DNA from: Nocardioides agri
Lineage (GTDB): Bacteria > Actinomycetota > Actinomycetes > Propionibacteriales > Nocardioidaceae
Length of the DNA: 64,000 bases
NCBI RefSeq assembly: GCF_013778305.1
Contig: NZ_JACEIC010000004.1
Coordinates: 214,544-278,543, forward strand
Direction of reading: 5' to 3'
Made by a program: the position numbers and the translations under genes
The notes under the pieces: generated by a model
Told to the model about the DNA's origin: nothing
Seen by the model: the letters and a program-made list of their open reading frames with translations, nothing else
Database searches by the model: none
In this document: positions 36,242 to 44,931 of the stretch, one piece after another
Layout: every line of letters begins with the position of its first letter
Position numbering within the stretch: position 1 is the stretch's first letter

Positions 36242-36682
36242 CTACCCCCACACGGCGCGCGCTCCGGCGTCGCCGGTGCGGACGACCAGCACCACCACGG
36301 CGAGGGCGAGGATCCCGAGCAGGACGTCGATGACGACCCGCACGGCGCCGGTGCGGGAGTGCAGCCAGCCGGCGCCGAGGGCGACGACGCCGAACGCGAG
36401 CGTGGTCCACAGCAGGAGCCTCGCGCGGTGCTGGTGCTCCTGGACCTGCGGGCTCGTCTTCAGCTCCGGCTTGCTGGCGAGGAAGTTGCTGCCGGTGAGG
36501 TAGGCGACGACGATGGCGCCGGTCGCGAGCACCGCCAGCACGACCATCGGCCAGCGCAGGTAGTCGCGCCAGCGCGGCACCAGGTAGCCGAGCGCGGCCA
36601 CCGCGGCCAGCGGTCCGAACACGACGGCCGCGTGCACCACGAGCGGGTGCAGCGGCAGCCCGTTGATCTCCATGCCCTCCAT
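36242..36682 (-). CDS. DUF2231 family membrane protein
   Basis: 146 residues with four membrane helices. The start INGLPLHPLVVHAAVVFGPL is the DUF2231 signature, where the HPL..H histidines may bind a ligand or heme. Helices follow at about 40-60, 83-103 and 112-132. ATG 36682 is preferred because CAGGGT lies seven bases before it; ATG 36673 and GTG 36691 are in frame. It is divergent from hisN, 49 bp away. Confidence 0.82.
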   Translation of the reverse strand: MEGMEINGLPLHPLVVHAAVVFGPLAAVAALGYLVPRWRDYLRWPMVVLAVLATGAIVVAYLTGSNFLASKPELKTSPQVQEHQHRARLLLWTTLAFGVVALGAGWLHSRTGAVRVVIDVLLGILALAVVVLVVRTGDAGARAVWG

Positions 36683-36689
36683 ACGGCGC

Positions 36690-36695
36690 ACCCTG
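36690..36695 (-). promoter_or_regulatory. -10 box of leaderless DUF2231 gene
   Basis: Minus-strand CAGGGT, seven bases, then the ATG at 36682. Confidence 0.35.
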
Positions 36696-36719
36696 CCGGA
36701 TGGTTCGGCTTCCAGCGAA

Positions 36720-36725
36720 TAGGCT
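36720..36725 (+). promoter_or_regulatory. -10 box of leaderless hisN
   Basis: TAGGCT, six bases, then the GTG at 36732. Confidence 0.45.
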
Positions 36726-36731
36726 GGCCGC

Positions 36732-37595
36732 GTGCCGACCGACTACACCGACGACCTCCGGCTCGCGCACGTGCTGGCGGACGACGCCGACTCCATCACC
36801 GAGAGCCGGTTCAAGTCGCTCGACCTGCACGTGATGAGCAAGCCGGACCTGTCGCCGGTCACCGACGCCGACCAGGCCGTGGAGGAGAGCATCCGGCGGA
36901 CCCTGTCGCGGGTCCGCTCCCGCGACGCGATCACCGGCGAGGAGCAGGGCTCCACCGGCCACAGCCAGCGGCGGTGGGTGATCGACCCGATCGACGGCAC
37001 CAAGAACTTCGTGCGCGGCGTGCCGGTGTGGGCGACGCTGATCTCGCTGGTCGTCGACGACGAGGTCGTGCTCGGGGTGGTGTCCGCACCGATGCTCCAG
37101 CGTCGCTGGTGGGCGTCCACGGGCAACGGCGCCTGGACCGGGCGCTCGTTGCTCAAGGCGACCCGCTGCCAGGTCTCCGACGTACGCCGCCTCGAGGACG
37201 CCTCGCTGTCCTACTCCTCGCTGTCCGGCTGGGAGGAGCGCGACCGGCTCGACGACTTCGAGTCGCTGATGCGGCGCTGCTGGCGGACCCGGGCCTACGG
37301 CGACTTCTGGTCCTACATGCTGCTCGCCGAGGGCGCCGTCGACCTCGCCGCCGAGCCCGACCTCGAGGTCTACGACATGGCTGCGCTCGACGTGATCGTC
37401 CGCGAGGCCGGCGGCCGGTTCGGCTCTCTCGACGGCAGCGACGGCCCGTTCGGCGGCAACGCGCTCGCCTCCAACGGGCACCTGCACGAGGCGGCGCTGG
37501 CCTTCCTCGGGTCGCTGCCCGATGACGACGACCCGGACTCGCAGCGTCCCGGGCCGGGCTCGGTCTCCGATCTGCGGTTGCACCGACGGGACTGA
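36732..37595 (+). CDS. hisN: histidinol-phosphatase, inositol-monophosphatase family
   Basis: 287 residues of the metal-dependent IMPase fold. The metal-site motifs are DAITGEEQGST near residue 65, WVIDPIDGTKNFVRG near 82, and EVYDMAALDVIVREAGG near 217. This branch carries out the histidinol-phosphate step of histidine synthesis in actinobacteria (HisN); inositol monophosphatase activity is an alternative. The acidic tail PDDDDPDSQRPGPG and what follows extend past the usual end. Confidence 0.88.
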   Translation: MPTDYTDDLRLAHVLADDADSITESRFKSLDLHVMSKPDLSPVTDADQAVEESIRRTLSRVRSRDAITGEEQGSTGHSQRRWVIDPIDGTKNFVRGVPVWATLISLVVDDEVVLGVVSAPMLQRRWWASTGNGAWTGRSLLKATRCQVSDVRRLEDASLSYSSLSGWEERDRLDDFESLMRRCWRTRAYGDFWSYMLLAEGAVDLAAEPDLEVYDMAALDVIVREAGGRFGSLDGSDGPFGGNALASNGHLHEAALAFLGSLPDDDDPDSQRPGPGSVSDLRLHRRD

Positions 37596-37622
37596 CGCTG
37601 GCAACGCACCGGCCGACACGGG

Positions 37623-37628
37623 TAACGT
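37623..37628 (+). promoter_or_regulatory. -10 box of leaderless CBS-protein gene
   Basis: TAACGT, six bases, then the ATG at 37635. Confidence 0.4.
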
Positions 37629-37634
37629 CGCAGC

Positions 37635-38069
37635 ATGCGCATCGGTGACGTCCTGCGGGCCAAGTCGAGTCACGAGGTCCTCACGATCTCGCCCGACGCG
37701 GGTGTGCGCGAGCTGATCGCCAGCCTCGCCGAGCACAACATCGGCGCCCTGATCGTGAGCCGCGACGGCGGGACCACCCTCGCGGGCATCGTCAGCGAGC
37801 GGGACGTCGTCCGCCACCTGCACCACGACGGCACGGTCATCAACAACACCGTCGGCGCGATCATGACCGAGGACGTCGAGACCTGCGACGAGGACACCGT
37901 CGTCGACGAACTGATGAAGATCATGACCGAGCGCCGGATCCGCCACGTCCCCGTCGTCCACGACGGCAACCTGATCGGCATCATCAGCATCGGCGACGTC
38001 GTGAAGCACCGCATCGACCAGCTGGAGTTCGAGCGCGACCAGCTCGACAGCTACGTCCACCGGTCCTGA
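37635..38069 (+). CDS. tandem CBS-domain protein
   Basis: 144 residues made almost entirely of two CBS motifs: residues about 8-70 (ISPDAGVRELIASLAEHNIG, then GIVSERDVVRHL) and 77-135 (MTEDVETCDEDTVVDELMKI, then GIISIGDVVKHRI). Such stand-alone CBS proteins bind adenine nucleotides and act as sensors; the partner is unknown. It lies between hisN and an FKBP gene, each with its own promoter-like box. Confidence 0.92.
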   Translation: MRIGDVLRAKSSHEVLTISPDAGVRELIASLAEHNIGALIVSRDGGTTLAGIVSERDVVRHLHHDGTVINNTVGAIMTEDVETCDEDTVVDELMKIMTERRIRHVPVVHDGNLIGIISIGDVVKHRIDQLEFERDQLDSYVHRS

Positions 38070-38089
38070 TCGGCGCTGACCGGGTGTCC

Positions 38090-38095
38090 TAGGGT
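38090..38095 (+). promoter_or_regulatory. -10 box of leaderless FKBP gene
   Basis: TAGGGT, seven bases, then the ATG at 38103. Confidence 0.45.
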
Positions 38096-38102
38096 GGGGC
38101 GC

Positions 38103-38471
38103 ATGGACAAGCCCGAGATCGACTTCCCCGACTTCGACCCGCCCGCCGACCTCGTCGTCACCGAGATCACCGAGGGCGACGGTCCCGAGGCGACCGCGGG
38201 CTCGACCGTCTCGGTCCACTACGTCGGCGTCGCCCACTCGACGGGCGAGGAGTTCGACGCGTCGTACAACCGCGGCACCCCGCTGCAGTTCCGCCTCGGC
38301 ATCGGCCAGGTCATCGCCGGCTGGGACCAGGGCGTGCAGGGCATGAAGGTCGGCGGCCGCCGCCAGCTCGTGATCCCGCCGCACCTCGGCTACGGCGACC
38401 GCGGCGCCGGTGCGGTCATCAAGCCCGGGGAGACCCTGATCTTCGTGGTCGACCTGCTCGGCGTCTCCTGA
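38103..38471 (+). CDS. FKBP-type peptidyl-prolyl isomerase
   Basis: 122 residues, a single FKBP domain without signal peptide, hence cytoplasmic. The hallmarks are VSVHYVGVAHSTGEEFDASY near residue 37, FRLGIGQVIAGWDQGVQGMK near 62, and IPPHLGYGDRGAGAVIKPGE near 88. It catalyses cis-trans proline isomerisation. Start choice follows the TAGGGT-N7-ATG pattern. It abuts the converging S4 gene with no gap. Confidence 0.94.
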   Translation: MDKPEIDFPDFDPPADLVVTEITEGDGPEATAGSTVSVHYVGVAHSTGEEFDASYNRGTPLQFRLGIGQVIAGWDQGVQGMKVGGRRQLVIPPHLGYGDRGAGAVIKPGETLIFVVDLLGVS

Positions 38472-38720
38472 TCACCAGGGCAGGTTGTCCTCGAACGTCG
38501 TCTCGTCGGCGACCCGGGCGGCCTCGCCCCGGTAGCTCACCACGTCGCCCGGCACCAGCTGCCGGCCGCGACGGGTCTCGACCTCGCCGTTGACCTGCAC
38601 CTGACCGTCCTGGATGAGCGGCTTGGCCTCGGCGCCGCTCTCCACCAGGTTGGCGAGCTTGAGGAACTGGCCGAGCCGGATCGAGTCGTCGCGGATCGGG
38701 ACGTCGTACGGCTCGGGCAT
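38472..38720 (-). CDS. small S4-domain RNA-binding protein
   Basis: 82 residues with an S4 alpha-L fold: IRLGQFLKLANLVESGAEAK (residues 15-34), IQDGQVQVNGEVETRRGRQL, and VPGDVV at the end of the fold. It resembles YaaA/RlbA- and Hsp15-like proteins that bind structured RNA or stalled ribosomes. It could be co-transcribed with the DUF445 gene 23 bp upstream. Confidence 0.88.
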   Translation of the reverse strand: MPEPYDVPIRDDSIRLGQFLKLANLVESGAEAKPLIQDGQVQVNGEVETRRGRQLVPGDVVSYRGEAARVADETTFEDNLPW

Positions 38721-38743
38721 GGACCCATTGTGCCGCCCACGGC

Positions 38744-40009
38744 TCAGCCGATGAGCACCGACACCGTGTGGATGAGGACGCCGACGAGGCCGCCGACGAT
38801 CGTGCCGTTGATCCGGATGAACTGCAGGTCGCGGCCCACGTGCAGCTCGATGCGGCGCGCGGCCTCCTTGCCGTCCCAGCGCTCGACGGTGTGGGTGATG
38901 ACCGCCGTGAGCTCCGCGCCGTAGCGGTCGACGGCGAAGACCGCCGCGTCGGCGGCGAGACCGTCGAGCCGCGCGCGGAGCGCGTCGTCGCGGAGCAGCC
39001 GCTCGGCGAACGCCGTCGTCTCCTCGCACATCCGGGTGCGGACCGCCCCGTCCGGGTCGGCGAGCGAGGCCTGGAGGCTGCGCCGCAGGGCGTTCCACAA
39101 CGACACCGCGGAGGCGACCAGCTGCGGCTGGTCGAGCAGCCGCTGCTTGAGACGCTCGGTCCCCTCCTGGGTCTCGGGGTCGTGCAGCAGGTCCTGCGCG
39201 AGCTGCTCGAGCATCGAGTCCAGGGCCAGCCGGGCGTGGTGCCGCGGGTCGGCGCGGATCTCACCGACCCAGGTCACCAGCTCCCGCTGGAGCCGGGAGA
39301 TGACGGCCTCGTTCAGCCTCGGCGGCGCCCACCAGGGCGCGCGCTCGTTGAGCAGCTCGGCGACCGTCTCGGGGTTCTCGACCAGCCAGCGGTGCAGCTC
39401 CTCGAGCGCCAGGTCGACCAGGCCGTGGTGCAGCCGGTCGCGGACGGTCTCCTCGAGCAGGCTGCCGAGGATCGGTGCGATCGGCTCCTCGCGGAAGCGC
39501 GGCACCAGCACGTCGCGGAAGAGCTCCTCGATGTGCTCGTCGCGCACGCGGCCGAGCCCGATCACCGCGACCTCGGCGACCTCGTCGACCGCCCGCTTCG
39601 CGTGCTCGGGCACGGAGAGCCAGCGAGCGACCCGCAGCGAGATCGTGGCCGCCGCGACCCGGTCGCGGATGATCTCCTCCTGGAGGAAGTTCTCCCCGAC
39701 GAACTCCTCCAGCGACTTGCCGAGCTCGTCCTTGCGCTTGGGGATCAGCGCCGTGTGCGGCACCGGCAGCCCGAGCGGGTGCTTGAAGAGGGCCGTCACC
39801 GCGAACCAGTCGGCGATCGCACCGACCATCGACGCCTCGGCCCCGGCGTTGACGAAGCCCCAGAAGCCGTGGCGGCCGAGCGTTGCGACGTACACCACGG
39901 CGGCGAAGCCGAGCAGTCCGACCGCCAGGCTGCGCATCCGGCGCAGCCCACGGCGCCGCTGCTCGTCGGCATCGGTGTCGGGCGTGATCATCTCGAGGGT
40001 GGCGCTCAT
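38744..40009 (-). CDS. DUF445 family membrane-anchored protein
   Basis: 421 residues: an N-terminal membrane helix (about 27-47, LAVGLLGFAAVVYVATL), the signature NAGAEASMVGAIADWFAVTALF near 53, and a long helical, charged central part. A C-terminal hydrophobic anchor GGLVGVLIHTVSVLIG ends the chain. DUF445/YjiN/YheB-like proteins have no settled function. ATG 40009 follows GGGGAGGATGG. Confidence 0.88.
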   Translation of the reverse strand: MSATLEMITPDTDADEQRRRGLRRMRSLAVGLLGFAAVVYVATLGRHGFWGFVNAGAEASMVGAIADWFAVTALFKHPLGLPVPHTALIPKRKDELGKSLEEFVGENFLQEEIIRDRVAAATISLRVARWLSVPEHAKRAVDEVAEVAVIGLGRVRDEHIEELFRDVLVPRFREEPIAPILGSLLEETVRDRLHHGLVDLALEELHRWLVENPETVAELLNERAPWWAPPRLNEAVISRLQRELVTWVGEIRADPRHHARLALDSMLEQLAQDLLHDPETQEGTERLKQRLLDQPQLVASAVSLWNALRRSLQASLADPDGAVRTRMCEETTAFAERLLRDDALRARLDGLAADAAVFAVDRYGAELTAVITHTVERWDGKEAARRIELHVGRDLQFIRINGTIVGGLVGVLIHTVSVLIG

Positions 40010-40076
40010 CGCTCGCCATCCTCCCCCACGGGGCCAGGTCCAACCGGCAACCGGGCCTCGTGGAACAATCTCGGCC

Positions 40077-40475
40077 ATGTCTCGCACCGTGATCACCTTC
40101 GGCACGTTCGACGTCTTCCACGTCGGGCACCTGCGGGTGATCGAGCGCGCCGCGGCGCTCGGCGACCGCCTGGTCGTCGGCGTCTCCGCCGACGCGCTCA
40201 ACCTCAGCAAGAAGGGCCGCGAGCCGGTCTTCAGCCAGGACGAGCGGCTGGCGATCGTCGCCGCGCTCAAGCCGGTCGACGAGGTCTTCGTCGAGGAGAG
40301 CCTCGAGCTCAAGCGCGACTACCTGGTGAAGTACGGCGCCGACGTGCTGGTCATGGGCGACGACTGGGCCGGGCGCTTCGACGAGTTCCGTGACATCTGC
40401 GAGGTCGTCTACCTGGCGCGCACGCCCGCGATCTCCACGACGGCCCTGATCGAGAAGATCTCCGGCACCGCGTGA
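40077..40475 (+). CDS. cytidylyltransferase-family nucleotidyltransferase (TagD-like)
   Basis: 132 residues of one HxGH nucleotidyltransferase domain: TFGTFDVFHVGHLRVIERAA (residues 7-26), KKGREPVFSQDERLAIVAAL, and the ISTTALI (ISTS/T-like) motif near the C-terminus. It resembles glycerol-3-phosphate cytidylyltransferase, which makes CDP-glycerol for wall teichoic acid, but other CDP-alcohols or adenylyl acceptors are possible. No teichoic acid genes flank it. Confidence 0.87.
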   Translation: MSRTVITFGTFDVFHVGHLRVIERAAALGDRLVVGVSADALNLSKKGREPVFSQDERLAIVAALKPVDEVFVEESLELKRDYLVKYGADVLVMGDDWAGRFDEFRDICEVVYLARTPAISTTALIEKISGTA

Positions 40476-40528
40476 GCGGTCCAGCCAGGTGGGCCGGAAT
40501 TGGCCTGCTCGGCGGGTCCTGCCGGCCC

Positions 40529-40534
40529 TAGGTT
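40529..40534 (+). promoter_or_regulatory. -10 box of leaderless permease gene
   Basis: TAGGTT, seven bases, then the GTG at 40542. Confidence 0.4.
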
Positions 40535-40541
40535 TGCGGTC

Positions 40542-41846
40542 GTGACGCAGGCGCTGACCCCCGACCCGATCCCGACCGCCGACCCGATCGCGCGCGGCGG
40601 CCTGGGCGTGCCCGAGGGCGCCGCGCTCACGCTGGGCGCCGTGCTGGGCACCGGCGTCATCTCGCTGCCGGCCCTGGCAGCGCACGAGGCCGGCCCGGCG
40701 TCGCTGGTCGCCTGGCTCGCGCTGGTGCTGCTGTCGGTGCCGCTGGCCTCGACGTTCGCCGCGCTGGGCGCCCGCCACCCCGACGGCGGCGGCGTCGCGA
40801 CGTACGCGCGGCGGGCCTTCGGCAGCCCGGTCGCCACCGTGACCGGCTGGTGCTTCTACTTCGCGATCCCGCTGGGTGCGCCCGCCGCCGCGGGCTTCGC
40901 CGGGGCCTACGTCGCCGACAGCGCCGGCGGCGGTCGGCAGACCCAGCTGCTCACCGCCGGGGCACTGATCGGCACGGTCGCGGTGATGAACTGGTACGGC
41001 ATCCGGATCTCCGGGCGCGTCCAGCTGGTCATCGCGGGCGTCCTCGCCCTGCTCCTGGCGGTCGCCACGCTGGTGTCGCTGCCTCACGCCTCGACCGACA
41101 ACCTGACGCCGTTCGCGCCCCACGGGTGGAGCTCGATCGGCCCCGCGATGGCGCTGCTGATCTGGGCGTTCGCGGGCTGGGAGGTCGTCACGTCGCTCTC
41201 GGGCGAGTACCGCCGACCGCACCCGGACATCGCCCGCGCGACGGCGATCGCGCTGGCGGTGATGGGCGTGCTCTACCTCGGCGTCGCGTTCGCCACCGTC
41301 GCCGTCCTCGGGCCGCACACCGGCAAGGCGCCGCTCTCCGACCTGCTCGTGCTCGGCTTCGGCGAGCCGGCCCGCGGTGTCACGACGGTCGTCGCCGTGC
41401 TGCTGTCGCTGGGCGCGATGAACGCCTACTTCGCCGGCAGCGCCCGGCTCGGTGCCGCGCTGGGCCGGGACGGGTCGCTGCCGGAGTGGTTCGCGCACGG
41501 CTCGTCGGCCGGGGAGGTGCCGCGCCGCTCCCTCGCCGTGGTCACCGTCGGCGCGCTCGGCACGCTGCTGATCATCGCGGTGCTCGACGTACCGATCGAG
41601 CGCACGATGCTCCTGGTGACCGGCGCCTTCTCGCTCGTCTACGTCGTGGGCACCGCGGCCGCGCTGCGGCTGCTGCCTCGACGGTCCTGGGCCTGGCGGG
41701 CGGCGGTGGTCTCGTTCGTGGCGACCGTCGCGCTGCTGGTGGTCACCGGAAGGTACCTGCTCCCGCAGCTCCTCGTCGGCCTGGCCGCGGTCATCTGGAT
41801 GGCGCGGCGGCGAGCGACCGCGCCAGCACCTCCAGGCCCGGCCTGA
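40542..41846 (+). CDS. APC family amino-acid permease
   Basis: 434 residues with about 12 membrane helices. The unwound helix-1 motif GAVLGTGVISLPALAAHEAG near residue 28 matches the APC superfamily. GWEVVTSLSGEYRRPHPDIA near 212 carries the helix-6 binding region. It probably imports or exchanges an amino acid or amine. GTG 40542 is chosen over an earlier start at 40500 because of the TAGGTT box. Its end overlaps the converging MocR gene by 56 bp. Confidence 0.88.
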   Translation: MTQALTPDPIPTADPIARGGLGVPEGAALTLGAVLGTGVISLPALAAHEAGPASLVAWLALVLLSVPLASTFAALGARHPDGGGVATYARRAFGSPVATVTGWCFYFAIPLGAPAAAGFAGAYVADSAGGGRQTQLLTAGALIGTVAVMNWYGIRISGRVQLVIAGVLALLLAVATLVSLPHASTDNLTPFAPHGWSSIGPAMALLIWAFAGWEVVTSLSGEYRRPHPDIARATAIALAVMGVLYLGVAFATVAVLGPHTGKAPLSDLLVLGFGEPARGVTTVVAVLLSLGAMNAYFAGSARLGAALGRDGSLPEWFAHGSSAGEVPRRSLAVVTVGALGTLLIIAVLDVPIERTMLLVTGAFSLVYVVGTAAALRLLPRRSWAWRAAVVSFVATVALLVVTGRYLLPQLLVGLAAVIWMARRRATAPAPPGPA

Positions 41847-43212
41847 TCGACGCCGGGTCCAGCGCGCCGTAGCCGAGCACCAGGCCCGGCCCGTCCTGGG
41901 CCACGGCATAGGCCGAGAGGGCGTCCAGCGCCACGCCGTGCGCCCACGCCGCCCGCACGACGCCCGCGTCGTCGACGGATGGGTGGCAGGTGACGGTCAG
42001 GTGGAGCCCCGCAGCCGAGGGGACGAGGCGGACCTGGTCGCCCAGGACCCGGCCGAGCTCCTCGCGCAGCAGCGCCCGCCGCTCGCCGTACAGCGCGCGG
42101 GCGCGGCGGACGTGGGCCGCGAAGTGCCCGTCGGACAGGAACGCCGCGAGCGCCGCCTCGACCGCCGGGTCGCCGTAGCCGTCGGCGAGCTGGCGCGCGG
42201 CGAGCAGCGCGTCGCGCAGCGACGGCGGCACGACGAGGTAGCCCAGCCGCAGCGCGGGCACCAGGGTCTTGGAGTAGGTACCGAGGTAGAGCACCCGGCC
42301 GTGGGTGTCGAGGGCGTGCAGGGTGTCGAGAGGACCGTCGACGAACCGGAACTCGCTGTCGTAGTCGTCCTCGACCACCGCGATGCCGTGCCGGTGCGCG
42401 AGGTCGAGCAGGGCGACGCGGCGCGCCGCCGACAGCGGCGGGCCGGTCGGGAACTGGTGGGACGGCGTGGTGTAGACGACCCGTGCCTCGGCCGGGACCT
42501 CGTCGACGACCAGGCCCTGCTCGTCGACCCGCACCGGTACGACGCGCGCGCCGTGGGACGCGAACACGTCGCGCGCCTGCGGGTAGCCGGGGTCCTCCAC
42601 CGCCACCACGTCGCCCGGCGCGACCAGCACCCGGGCGACCAGGTCGAGCGCCTGCTGGGCGCCCCTGGTCACGATCACGTCGTCCGGCTGTGCCGTGACA
42701 CCGCGGCTGAACCCGACGTAGCGGGTGATCGCCTCGCGCAGCCGCGGCAGGCCGGCGGGTCCGGCGTACGTGCCGGGGTCGTGCGCGCCCACGCGGATCT
42801 CGGCGCTGACGAGGCGGCGCCAGGAGTCGAACGGGAAGATCGAGGCGTCGGGGATGCCGACCCGGAAGTCGTGCGTCGGCTTCGGCTGGCTGCCGCTGGT
42901 CGGCGCCGGCGCGAACGTCCAGCCGTCGCGCGCCCGGAGCGCTCCGTGCGCACGCGGCCTCGCCCGCGGGGCCTCCCGGTCGGTCACGAAGGTGCCCGCG
43001 CCCACCCGCGACGCCAGGAAGCCCTCCGCCGCCAGCCGCTCGTAGGCCACGGCCACCGTCGTACGGGACACGCCGAGGTCCTTGGCGAGCTCCCGCGTCG
43101 GCGGCAGCCGGTCCCCCGCCGCCAGCCGGCCGTTGCGGATCGCCGCCAGCAGGGCGCGGTAGATCGCCGTCGCCCGGTCGCGGCGGTCCGTGATGTCGAC
43201 AGCGAGGTCCAC
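41791..43212 (-). CDS. MocR/PdxR-type regulator (GntR HTH plus aminotransferase-like domain)
   Basis: 473 residues. The N-terminal GntR winged helix (about 10-78) has LPPTRELAKDLGVSRTTVAV. The rest is a fold-type I aminotransferase-like domain (about 110-470) with the PLP lysine in YLGTYSKTLVPALRLGYLV near 327. EDDYDSEFR and VVTRGAQQALDLV are also typical. MocR proteins use PLP as effector and control PLP or amino-acid genes. The target is unknown; the converging permease gene may be one. GGGAGG lies nine bases before the GTG. Confidence 0.9.
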   Translation of the reverse strand: MDLAVDITDRRDRATAIYRALLAAIRNGRLAAGDRLPPTRELAKDLGVSRTTVAVAYERLAAEGFLASRVGAGTFVTDREAPRARPRAHGALRARDGWTFAPAPTSGSQPKPTHDFRVGIPDASIFPFDSWRRLVSAEIRVGAHDPGTYAGPAGLPRLREAITRYVGFSRGVTAQPDDVIVTRGAQQALDLVARVLVAPGDVVAVEDPGYPQARDVFASHGARVVPVRVDEQGLVVDEVPAEARVVYTTPSHQFPTGPPLSAARRVALLDLAHRHGIAVVEDDYDSEFRFVDGPLDTLHALDTHGRVLYLGTYSKTLVPALRLGYLVVPPSLRDALLAARQLADGYGDPAVEAALAAFLSDGHFAAHVRRARALYGERRALLREELGRVLGDQVRLVPSAAGLHLTVTCHPSVDDAGVVRAAWAHGVALDALSAYAVAQDGPGLVLGYGALDPASIRPGLEVLARSLAAAPSR

Positions 43213-43395
43213 GGGCGCCAGCCTCCCATCCGCCGCCGACAGCTGCGGGTTGTCGCCGGCGGCGAGCGAATGACGGCGGGTCGCGGGTCGTCTCGGGTTG
43301 GTCGTCGCAAGGCGGCAAAGCGGGTGAGGTGGGCTCCGGGTTGCGGTCGCCTCCCGGGCTTCCGCGCCGCCTGCTTCGTCTCAGAAAATTGTGCC

Positions 43396-43410
43396 TGTGG
43401 ATTGTCCACA
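43396..43410. promoter_or_regulatory. palindrome containing a DnaA-box-like 9-mer
   Basis: TGTGGA-TTG-TCCACA is a perfect 6-bp inverted repeat. Its right half TTGTCCACA (43402-43410) equals the actinobacterial DnaA box consensus. It lies 61 bp before the DUF222-HNH ATG in the 259-bp gap. A single box is not an origin. Confidence 0.55.
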
Positions 43411-43471
43411 TGCCGGGCAAACACTGGGTTCTGGGGCTCTGACTGTCGGTGGTCGGTGCTTGGATTTGTCT

Positions 43472-44704
43472 ATGACAGCGATCGCCACCCCGAGACACCG
43501 AGTGTCGGTGGCGACCGCCCATGTCCGCTCTGAGCTCGAGGCCGTCGGTGATTCCTCGGTGTGGTCGATGGACGCGGCCGAGACCGCCCAGACCCTCACC
43601 GAACTCTCCCGCGCCAAGGCCCAGATCGCCGAGCTCGAAGCCAGAGTCGCCGCCCATGCCGACGACCTCCACGTGGGCCAGGACGTCGCGGCATCGTCAG
43701 CCGCGAACTGGCTGGCCCACCAGACCAAGCAGACCCGCGCCGAGACCAACCGGACGGTGCGGCTCGGGCACGACCTCGAGGCGCACCAGCTCACGAGGGA
43801 CGCGCTCGCTGCCGGGCGGGTCTGTGTCGACCAGGCCCGGGTCATCGTGCAGGCCGTCGACCGGATCCCCGCCGACGTGCGGCCCCGCGCCGAGCAGCAC
43901 CTGCTGGCCGAAGCCCAGCATCATGACGCGAAGGCGCTCCGGCTTTTGGGCAAGCGGCTCTACGAGGTCATCGACCCTAATGCCGCCGACGCGGACGAAG
44001 CCGCCCTCCTGGAACGTGAGGAAGCCGCGGCCATGAAGGCGTGCCGGCTCACCCTGCGCGACGACGGCCACGGCACCACCCACCTGCGCGGCCAGATCCC
44101 CACGTTCCACGGCGCCGCGCTCCGCAAGATGCTGACGGCGATCACCGCCCCCAAGCACCAACGCGCCGTGTCCGGCGCGGGCGCGGAGCAGCTCCGCGGC
44201 CCGGAGGCGATGGGCCAGGCGTTCTGCTCGCTGATCGAGCGCTACCCGGTCACGCAGCTGCCGAAGCTGGGCGGCCTCAACGCCACCCTGGTGGTCACCA
44301 TCACCGAGGACTCCCTGATGGGCCGCGCCGGGCAGGCCGGACTCCTGGACACCGGCGACCGCATCAGCCCCGGACAAGCGCGGCGGCTGCTGTGCGGCGC
44401 CGGCGTCATCCCGGTCGTCCTCGGTGGTGACTCGGTGCCGATCGACGTGGGCCGGGAGAGGCGCTTCCACCCGAAGTACCAGCGCATTGCGATCACGGTC
44501 CGCGACCAGGGCTGCCGCGCCGAGGGCTGCGATCGCCGACTCGGTCTCCATACCCACCACGAGACCCGTTGGGCCGACGGAGGGAAGACGACCGTCGATC
44601 AGGGCATCAGCCTGTGCCCGTGGCACCACGCCCGCATCCACGACAGCGCCTACGAGGCCCGGACGCAGCCCACCGGCAAGGTCAGCTTTCACCGGCGGCC
44701 TTAG
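43472..44704 (+). CDS. DUF222 / HNH endonuclease domain protein (13E12 family)
   Basis: 410 residues. The helical DUF222 region spans about 15-300 (AKAQIAELEARVAAHADDL, LAHQTKQTRAETNRTVRLG). The C-terminal HNH motif CRAEGCDRR, LHTHHETRWADGGKT and LCPWHHARIH (about 343-390) keeps two cysteines, the HH core and the distal Cys-HH. The family is multicopy in actinobacteria and behaves like a dispersed, possibly mobile, nuclease gene; the host role is unknown. ATG 43472 is chosen over the upstream start because homologues begin with a short lead into the helices. It sits between hairpins. Confidence 0.88.
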   Translation: MTAIATPRHRVSVATAHVRSELEAVGDSSVWSMDAAETAQTLTELSRAKAQIAELEARVAAHADDLHVGQDVAASSAANWLAHQTKQTRAETNRTVRLGHDLEAHQLTRDALAAGRVCVDQARVIVQAVDRIPADVRPRAEQHLLAEAQHHDAKALRLLGKRLYEVIDPNAADADEAALLEREEAAAMKACRLTLRDDGHGTTHLRGQIPTFHGAALRKMLTAITAPKHQRAVSGAGAEQLRGPEAMGQAFCSLIERYPVTQLPKLGGLNATLVVTITEDSLMGRAGQAGLLDTGDRISPGQARRLLCGAGVIPVVLGGDSVPIDVGRERRFHPKYQRIAITVRDQGCRAEGCDRRLGLHTHHETRWADGGKTTVDQGISLCPWHHARIHDSAYEARTQPTGKVSFHRRP

Positions 44705-44714
44705 ACCGGAGATC

Positions 44715-44735
44715 TTGATCCACCAGGTGAATCAA
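44715..44735 (+). terminator. hairpin after DUF222-HNH gene
   Basis: TTGATCCACC-A-GGTGAATCAA pairs at 9 of 10 arm positions, starting 11 bases after the stop. It is followed by AAGC rather than T-residues, so termination is plausible but not certain. Confidence 0.5.
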
Positions 44736-44825
44736 AAGCTCCGCTCTAACCGCTGGAACATCCGCGCGCCCCGACCGCAGGTCGGCGTCCTCCCGATAGG
44801 CGCCAACTCGTCCGGAGGCGGCCGG

Positions 44826-44862
44826 GTCAAGGGCGGCGAAGCCGCCGTAGGGAACCCTTGAC
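44826..44862. repeat. nested inverted repeat
   Basis: GTCAAGGG (44826-44833) pairs with CCCTTGAC (44855-44862), and inside it GGCGGC-GAA-GCCGCC forms a second stem. It lies in the 227-bp gap between the HNH gene and the ceramidase-like gene and could bound a mobile segment or act as a terminator. Confidence 0.6.
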
Positions 44863-44919
44863 GCGGTCGTCGGAGGACGAACAATGGCGCCCCCGGGAGG
44901 ACGACGACGGCCGAGCCCC

Positions 44920-44925
44920 TAGGGT
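44920..44925 (+). promoter_or_regulatory. -10 box of leaderless ceramidase-like gene
   Basis: TAGGGT, six bases, then the ATG at 44932. Confidence 0.5.
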
Positions 44926-44931
44926 CAGCAC

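Noticed and set aside
43402..43410. TTGTCCACA as sign of a replication origin
   Set aside because: Only one box, with no dnaA, dnaN or AT-rich region around it; kept only as a possible regulatory site.
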